A stretch of 9,319 nucleotides of DNA, taken from positions 1 to 9,319 of the forward strand of contig CAYTPX010000051.1 in assembly GCA_964439955.1 (NCBI GenBank), read 5' to 3'. The DNA comes from UBA1794 sp964439955 (lineage in GTDB: Bacteria; Bacteroidota; Bacteroidia; Bacteroidales; Bacteroidaceae). Below the pieces are notes generated by a model. The model was not told the DNA's origin and ran no database searches. It saw only the letters and a program-made list of their open reading frames with translations. The position numbers were made by a program, and so were the translations under genes. Of this stretch, positions 5,362-9,319 are shown piece by piece (position 1 is the first letter of the stretch; every line of letters starts with the position of its first letter).

Positions 5362-6867
5362 CTATTGCGCGGCGGACATAAGGCATGTCCCCGCCATTTT
5401 CCGGAAGGCATACAGCTCGCCGCGCAACCATTCGCGGGCGGTATGCTTGCGCAAATAGTTGGTGATGCCCGGGTCGTATTCCAAACCGCGTTCATGCAAG
5501 CGTTGGCACAGATCTTCTTTTTCGCGCCCGTACAGGGGGTATTGCCCGTCGCTGACGCGCCCGGGCGTGGGCCAGCTAAGGATAAGGAACTTTCCGGCCA
5601 GGGAGGCCAAGTTGTCAAGCACTTGTCCGTGGAACGGGGCGGGGATGTATCCGCAGGTGTCGATGCAGGTCACCATGGGGAAAGGCTCTTCTTCGGTCCA
5701 GTTGTCCGTCAGGTCGGCCACGCCGCATGGTTCGTCGCCCGGGGTGAGGAGCAGGGCGGACAGTTCCGGCGTATGGGGGTTGGCGTCGTAGCCGGTGGCG
5801 CAGATCCCGTTTCGCCGCAGGGTGGCCACGGTCATCCCCGTGCCGCACCCCATGTCGAGCAGCGAGTTGATTTCTTCGTGCTGGCAGAGTAGGGCCAAGG
5901 CGTTGTCCAAGCTGCAATGGGGCTTGTGGGGCGCATACGTGCGGCATTGCCACCCGCCCCGTTCCGTGGGCTCGGCGCGGTCTTCGGCCAGCAGGTAGCG
6001 GTCTATCCGGTTCATGAGCCCTGCGCTGCACCGGTCGAACTTGCGGGCAAAGAAGGCATCGCTGCGTACCAAGTGGTAGAAGTGTTCGTCGGCAAGGTTG
6101 GCGGGCGACGAGCCGTGCTCGTTGCGCCAGCGGATGTAGCGGTAGTTGTTGTTGCGGATTTCCGCGTGGGGGACGAGGTTGGGCACGAGGGTCTGCACGT
6201 ACACCTCGTCGGCGACAAAGGTGAAGCGCAGCCGGTTGTAGAAACCCGGATGGCGGCGCGTGTGGCGGAGCACGGTCTCGCAGGTCGAACGCCTGAGGCT
6301 GAACCACTCGGACCCCCCGTAGAGATGGTCGAAGCGGTTGGGGATGGGGCGGCGAATGCCCCATTTGCGCTGGAATGCGACGGCCTTTTGGGTGAACTCG
6401 TTGGCTTTCTTGCCGCGCCGCAGCCAGTCGAAGAAGTAGAAATACTTGATTCGTTCGTAGGTGTTGTGCTCCCAGTTGGGCGAGGGGAGGTGGGTGAAAA
6501 GGAGATAATCCTTGTGCCCGCCCTCTTCTGCCTCTTCGAAGAATGCCAGCATCTGCCGCAGGGACTTTATCGGATAGTCCTGCCCGCTCAGCAGGTGGAA
6601 GTAGTCAGCCCGGCTGTTGCGGAGGGCTTTGCGCATCAGGTGGAGGGTGCATTTGAGCAGGCTGAAGCCTCCCCAGTGTACGGCGTAGCGCCGGGTGAGG
6701 AGTTTCACTTGCGGGTAGGCCTTGAGGCGTTCCAACTGTCCGGAAGTGGGGCGGCTTTTGCGGTCGATGTGGACGAACACTTCGCAGCGTTCGTCGCCGA
6801 AGTATTCTACCAAGCGGCATAGCTGGTCGAAGTTCTTGTGGGCTTGTATGAGGAAAGCGTGTTTCAT
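5362..6867 (-). CDS. Core-2/I-branching glycosyltransferase fused to a SAM-dependent methyltransferase
   Basis: A 501-residue two-domain protein. Residues 1 to about 300 look like a core-2/I-branching enzyme (GT14 type), which adds a sugar branch from a nucleotide sugar. Motifs include VHIDRKS (32-38), WGGFSL (65-70), HLLSGQDYPIKS (91-102), GSEWFSLRR (185-193) and FVADEVYVQTL (217-227). Residues about 310-500 look like a class I methyltransferase. They show the SAM-binding motif LLDMGCGTG (336-344), GYDANPH (359-365) at the acidic second strand, and CIDTCGYIP (401-409). No signal peptide or membrane segment is visible, so it is probably cytoplasmic or membrane-associated. It may branch and methylate one surface glycan (capsule, LPS or glycoprotein). 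The acceptor is unknown. It lies 117 bases after another glycan-related gene and probably shares its transcript. The fusion is unbroken in frame. Confidence 0.85.
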   Translation of the reverse strand: MKHAFLIQAHKNFDQLCRLVEYFGDERCEVFVHIDRKSRPTSGQLERLKAYPQVKLLTRRYAVHWGGFSLLKCTLHLMRKALRNSRADYFHLLSGQDYPIKSLRQMLAFFEEAEEGGHKDYLLFTHLPSPNWEHNTYERIKYFYFFDWLRRGKKANEFTQKAVAFQRKWGIRRPIPNRFDHLYGGSEWFSLRRSTCETVLRHTRRHPGFYNRLRFTFVADEVYVQTLVPNLVPHAEIRNNNYRYIRWRNEHGSSPANLADEHFYHLVRSDAFFARKFDRCSAGLMNRIDRYLLAEDRAEPTERGGWQCRTYAPHKPHCSLDNALALLCQHEEINSLLDMGCGTGMTVATLRRNGICATGYDANPHTPELSALLLTPGDEPCGVADLTDNWTEEEPFPMVTCIDTCGYIPAPFHGQVLDNLASLAGKFLILSWPTPGRVSDGQYPLYGREKEDLCQRLHERGLEYDPGITNYLRKHTAREWLRGELYAFRKMAGTCLMSAAQ

Positions 6868-6984
6868 GGCGTGGAAAAGAGTCTTGCTGTTTTGGGCAAA
6901 AGCCTTGCCGGTTTTTCCGGGCCGATGCGGGGTTTTTCCCTTGGGCCGGGGAGGCTTTAGGGCTTGCGGCCGTGCTGTACGGTT

Positions 6985-7845
6985 TTATTTGACCGGGTGG
7001 TAGAGCATGGCGGGCAGGATGGTTTCCCCTTCCGCGTAGACGGGGCGGTAGCGCATCGTGCTTCCTTGATACCATGAGTCCTGCGGGTCGCAAGGCGTGT
7101 AGAACCGGTTGCGCGCCTCTGGGTAGGTGAAGCGTCCTGCCCCGCCCAGGTCGGCCACGGGAAATCCCCGGTGGTGGAGCCAAGTGGGCAACAGCAACTC
7201 GTGATGCCCGCACAGGCCGTTGCGCAGGGGCTCTTGCAGTGCGGCGAGGGCGCGGTCGGAAATCCGGTAGATGGGGTTGAAGGCTTTCAACCTTTCCCTG
7301 CAGGGTATGCCGCTCCCCGGCCCGTGCATCTGTCCCCACCGAGCCCATTCGGGGCATTCCTCGCGGCTTTGCAGGTGGGTGCTGATGAAGTCTTCTTCTT
7401 TTTCGCGGAAGAATCCGAAGAAAGTGCCCCAGTCGCCGGTGAAGCGCACGTCGTATTCCACGTTCCAGTAGTAACGGTATTTGTCCGGATGCTTTTCGCG
7501 GAAGAGCCAAAGGGGGAAGTGGTTGCTGCCGGGCACGATGTAGTTGGCCAGCGGTTCGAAGCCCAATCCGTTCAAGCCGTCCACCGAGAAGGGGAAGCAC
7601 CTGATGTCTTGCGGCAAGTCCTTCGGGCGGTTTCCGTCTTCCGTTTCAAGGAGCAGGAACACGTCGCCCTCTTCCCCGGCTTCCGTTTGCAGTTTGCGGT
7701 AAGAGTCCAAGAGTTTCCCGTCCACCCGGTGCGCCGCCAAGAGGATGGCGCTGCACCGGGCGGGGAGCGGGGCACTGTCTTTACCATTCTTCCTTGATGT
7801 AATAACCCCTATCATCTGCAAATATGGCCTTGGTCGTTTTCTCAT
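6985..7845 (-). CDS. Putative glycosyltransferase-like protein (possibly DUF3405-related)
   Basis: Up to 286 residues. CSAILLAAHRVDGKLLDSY (31-49) looks like a GT-A first strand and helix. KYRYYWNVEYDVRFTGDW (123-139) carries an acidic E-Y-D where GT-A enzymes often have their metal-binding DxD. GHHELLLPTWLHHRG (213-227) could be an acceptor or base region. I recall the YYWNxEYDVR pattern from DUF3405-type proteins, but this is memory only. The start is doubtful. The ATGs at 7845 and 7815 both lie inside the preceding broken gene, and the family core begins only near residue 31 with no ATG there, so the native start may have been lost or replaced. It is followed by the glycosyltransferase-methyltransferase gene, and the two probably act on one glycan. 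A decayed copy of this gene lies at about 700-841. Confidence 0.65.
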   Translation of the reverse strand: MRKRPRPYLQMIGVITSRKNGKDSAPLPARCSAILLAAHRVDGKLLDSYRKLQTEAGEEGDVFLLLETEDGNRPKDLPQDIRCFPFSVDGLNGLGFEPLANYIVPGSNHFPLWLFREKHPDKYRYYWNVEYDVRFTGDWGTFFGFFREKEEDFISTHLQSREECPEWARWGQMHGPGSGIPCRERLKAFNPIYRISDRALAALQEPLRNGLCGHHELLLPTWLHHRGFPVADLGGAGRFTYPEARNRFYTPCDPQDSWYQGSTMRYRPVYAEGETILPAMLYHPVK

Positions 7846-8430
7846 TTCGTTGAGTGAAGCGCCCGTCTCGGTCTATGTCGTAAGTGATGTATTCCACTAT
7901 GCCCTCCATAGGTTCGCCGTAGTCCATTTTCTTTACATTATAATCCCCAATCTTGTATGGAAAGAAAGGAGCACAGCCGAGTCGGAATATGTTTGGAAAC
8001 GGCCTTCAAAAGTATCATGTTCCTCGCTTACTATTTTTATGCGGTCGATGATTTGCCCTTCTTTTGTGTATGAAACCATCCATAAGGATGCAGTTAACAA
8101 CTGCCAATTTCCGGCGCACGTGTCGCACACGACATCGATAAGGGTGACGATATTTTCCCCGCATGTGAATTTTGTCATGCCTCTGTAGTACACATAAGGG
8201 GAAAGGGCAACGGGTTTTCCATAGAAGAACTTGGGGACAAGCCGCCGGTCTGGGTCTTTGTTGATCTGTTGTAAGATGTTCCTGTTTTCTTTCGTATATA
8301 TTTGGGAAGAAGGTGGAATATCTTCGAATCCTTTCAGGTATTCTTGGAAATCCTTGTCCTCCTGCGAAACGGTAAAGCATGTGGGCGACAAGGATAAAAG
8401 AAAAGGCAGGATGAAAAGCAAGTTTTTCAT
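7781..8430 (-). pseudogene. Frameshifted exported EEW-type protein (paralogue of 8620-9318)
   Basis: From the ATG at 8430 the frame runs 165 codons to a stop at 7933. The start MKNLLFILPFLLSLSPTC is a signal peptide. Up to LLSF the protein tracks its upstream neighbour: EIPPSFNIYS against DIPPSSQIYT, QCGKNIIT against TCGENIVT, then SLWMVSYTKEGQIIDR against EIWMISYSPEGKIIDR. After LLSF the similarity moves to another frame, which reads YKIGDYNVKK, YDIDRDGRFTQRNE and finally YYIKEEW and a TAA at 7781, matching the neighbour's C-terminus. A one-base loss or equivalent near 7960-7966 explains this. One possibility is loss of one CTTT unit from the CTTTCTTT run, which restored would read LLSFFPYKIG. 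The 165-residue product lacks the EF-hand-like end. It may be a true pseudogene, a switchable gene or a sequencing error. I see no convincing promoter in the 189 bases upstream. Confidence 0.75.
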
Positions 8431-8619
8431 AGTCTGTCCTGTTTACTTGTTGGGTTTGACGTGTTAATGGTATAATTGTTTGTAATATAACAGCATGTCG
8501 CATGTGGATTTAGAGTATCCGTTGTCTTGTTTGCCTGCAAAGGTTTGTGACCCCAAAGCATGCACGGGATGGAAAAGGCGGTGGTTTTGCCGGATTGGGA
8601 CGAGGTGTTGGAAGATAGT

Positions 8620-9318
8620 CTACCATTCTTCTATGATACTAAGGGGGTTTTGCGTGTCTTGGTAGCTAAATCTTGCTTGGGTTCGCCTTTCTTCCCTGTA
8701 TGTAAAGTGGCCGTCTTGGTCTATATCATAGACATAATATGCCACGTCGCCTTCTATTCTTTCTTTTTGGGTCTTGTTGTCCCATTCCACATTCCGGTAG
8801 ATTGATTGCCGTCCGTATATGGATAACAGAATAGGGGAGGAGTTAGAAGTGCTTGGGAAGAACTCTGCTGCGAATGTGCCTCTGTCGTCTATCATTCCAA
8901 GGCGAGCGCGGTCGATGATTTTCCCTTCCGGAGAATAGGAAATCATCCAAATTTCGCAAGTGCCTTCACCAAATGTCCCATTACAGAGGGCACAGATTAT
9001 CTCAAAAGTCGTTATGATGTTCTTTCCGCATTGGAAGTATGTTAGTCCTTGGTGGAATATTGCGCTGTCATTGAGTGTGCTCCCCTTTTCGTAGATGAAC
9101 TTGAGGGCATCGCATTCAGGTATCGTGGGCGAATAATATGCGTCTGTCCGGTTACTCAATTTTGCTAAGGTGTCTCTTTTTTCCCAGCTATATATGTTGA
9201 ATGAAGGGGGTATTTCAACGAACGATTTTTTCAGGAACTGTTCGAATTCCGACTTGCTTTGCCCGAAACATGACATTGTTGCCAATAGAATAACGAGTGG
9301 TAGAAAAGTTTTTTGCAT
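8620..9318 (-). CDS. Exported protein with EF-hand-like loop and cysteine cluster, function unknown
   Basis: A complete 232-residue reading frame whose ATG lies one base from the window edge. Residues 1-19 (MQKTFLPLVILLATMSCFG) form a signal peptide, with likely cleavage before Gln20. The TMSC at 14-17 is a poor lipobox. Cys97, Cys109, Cys112 and Cys121 cluster around CGKNIITTFEIICALC and could form disulfides or bind metal after export. Near the end, DIDQDGHFTYRE (198-209) fits the 12-residue EF-hand loop, with Asp at 1, 3 and 5, Gly at 6, Phe at 8 and Glu at 12, suggesting calcium binding. The protein ends EEW. I do not recognise the family. By size, export and company it could be an orphan immunity protein of the nearby toxin array, but no toxin is seen beside it. 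A broken paralogue lies immediately downstream. Confidence 0.7.
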   Translation of the reverse strand: MQKTFLPLVILLATMSCFGQSKSEFEQFLKKSFVEIPPSFNIYSWEKRDTLAKLSNRTDAYYSPTIPECDALKFIYEKGSTLNDSAIFHQGLTYFQCGKNIITTFEIICALCNGTFGEGTCEIWMISYSPEGKIIDRARLGMIDDRGTFAAEFFPSTSNSSPILLSIYGRQSIYRNVEWDNKTQKERIEGDVAYYVYDIDQDGHFTYREERRTQARFSYQDTQNPLSIIEEW

Positions 9319-9319
9319 A

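Noticed and set aside
4941..5618. Minus-strand frame of 225 codons spanning the cassette C upstream region
   Set aside because: It overlaps both the toxin C start and the glycosyltransferase-methyltransferase end in the wrong frame. The matching frame in copy B is shorter and ends differently, so it reflects GC content and repeat identity.
5041..5892. Long plus-strand open frame of 283 codons
   Set aside because: It runs antisense to the glycosyltransferase-methyltransferase gene and through the GC-rich repeat. Its composition is typical of a shadow frame in GC-rich DNA, and it has no recognisable domain.
5917..6822. Plus-strand open frame of 301 codons
   Set aside because: It lies wholly opposite the well-supported GT14 domain. 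Its Val/Ala/Gly/Glu-rich sequence is what the complement of that gene gives.
8015..8503. Minus-strand frame of 162 codons starting MRHAVILQ
   Set aside because: It overlaps the broken exported-protein gene in another frame, and the latter has paralogue support.
8431..8619. Possible toxin remnant or promoter between the two EEW-type genes
   Set aside because: The frame following the upstream stop reads through 50 or so codons without any recognisable motif. Apart from a 12-bp palindrome (TTTGCCTGCAAA, 8530-8541), I find no well-spaced promoter pair.

Overview
The window looks like accessory DNA from a member of the Bacteroidota, probably order Bacteroidales. The grounds are promoters resembling the Bacteroidetes TTTG / TAnnTTTG type, no Shine-Dalgarno sequences, and protein families common in gut Bacteroidales. 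All genes I accept are on the minus strand, so transcription runs from high to low coordinates. I see no RNA gene, transposase, integrase or CRISPR array.

Right part (about 5362-9318), in transcription order: an exported protein with an EF-hand-like loop and ending in EEW (8620-9318); a tandem paralogue broken by a frameshift (7781-8430); a putative glycosyltransferase-like protein with an unclear start (6985-7845); and a core-2/I-branching glycosyltransferase fused to a SAM-dependent methyltransferase (5362-6867).

Left part (1-5298): three tandem cassettes. Each starts with a nearly identical GC-rich upstream region and promoter. Next comes a gene whose first 110 or so codons are conserved: a short N-terminal domain, a Cys4 zinc ribbon and a Gly/Ser/Pro-rich linker. 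The rest of each gene is unrelated to its neighbours. The conserved 5' end of the third gene is all that lies inside the window (1-417). The two complete proteins end in a papain-like (NlpC/CHAP-type) cysteine peptidase or amidase domain (2041-2922) and in a zincin-like domain with an EExxH...E pattern (3947-5032). Each is followed after 1-5 bases by a gene for a protein with a signal peptide (873-2039 and 3243-3941). This is the layout of polymorphic toxins with exported immunity proteins, and it suggests the toxins act in the periplasm of competitors.

The array looks recombinationally active. About 406 bp are identical by eye between cassettes B and C, while cassette A resembles B more closely in the zinc-ribbon region. 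A frameshifted relic of the 6985-7845 gene lies between cassettes A and B (about 700-841), which suggests that a larger unit of glycosyltransferase genes plus toxin cassette was once duplicated and then eroded. The delivery route is not shown by the sequence. The toxins have no Sec signal and no visible type IX C-terminal domain, so a type VI or other Sec-independent route through the shared N-terminus is my inference.
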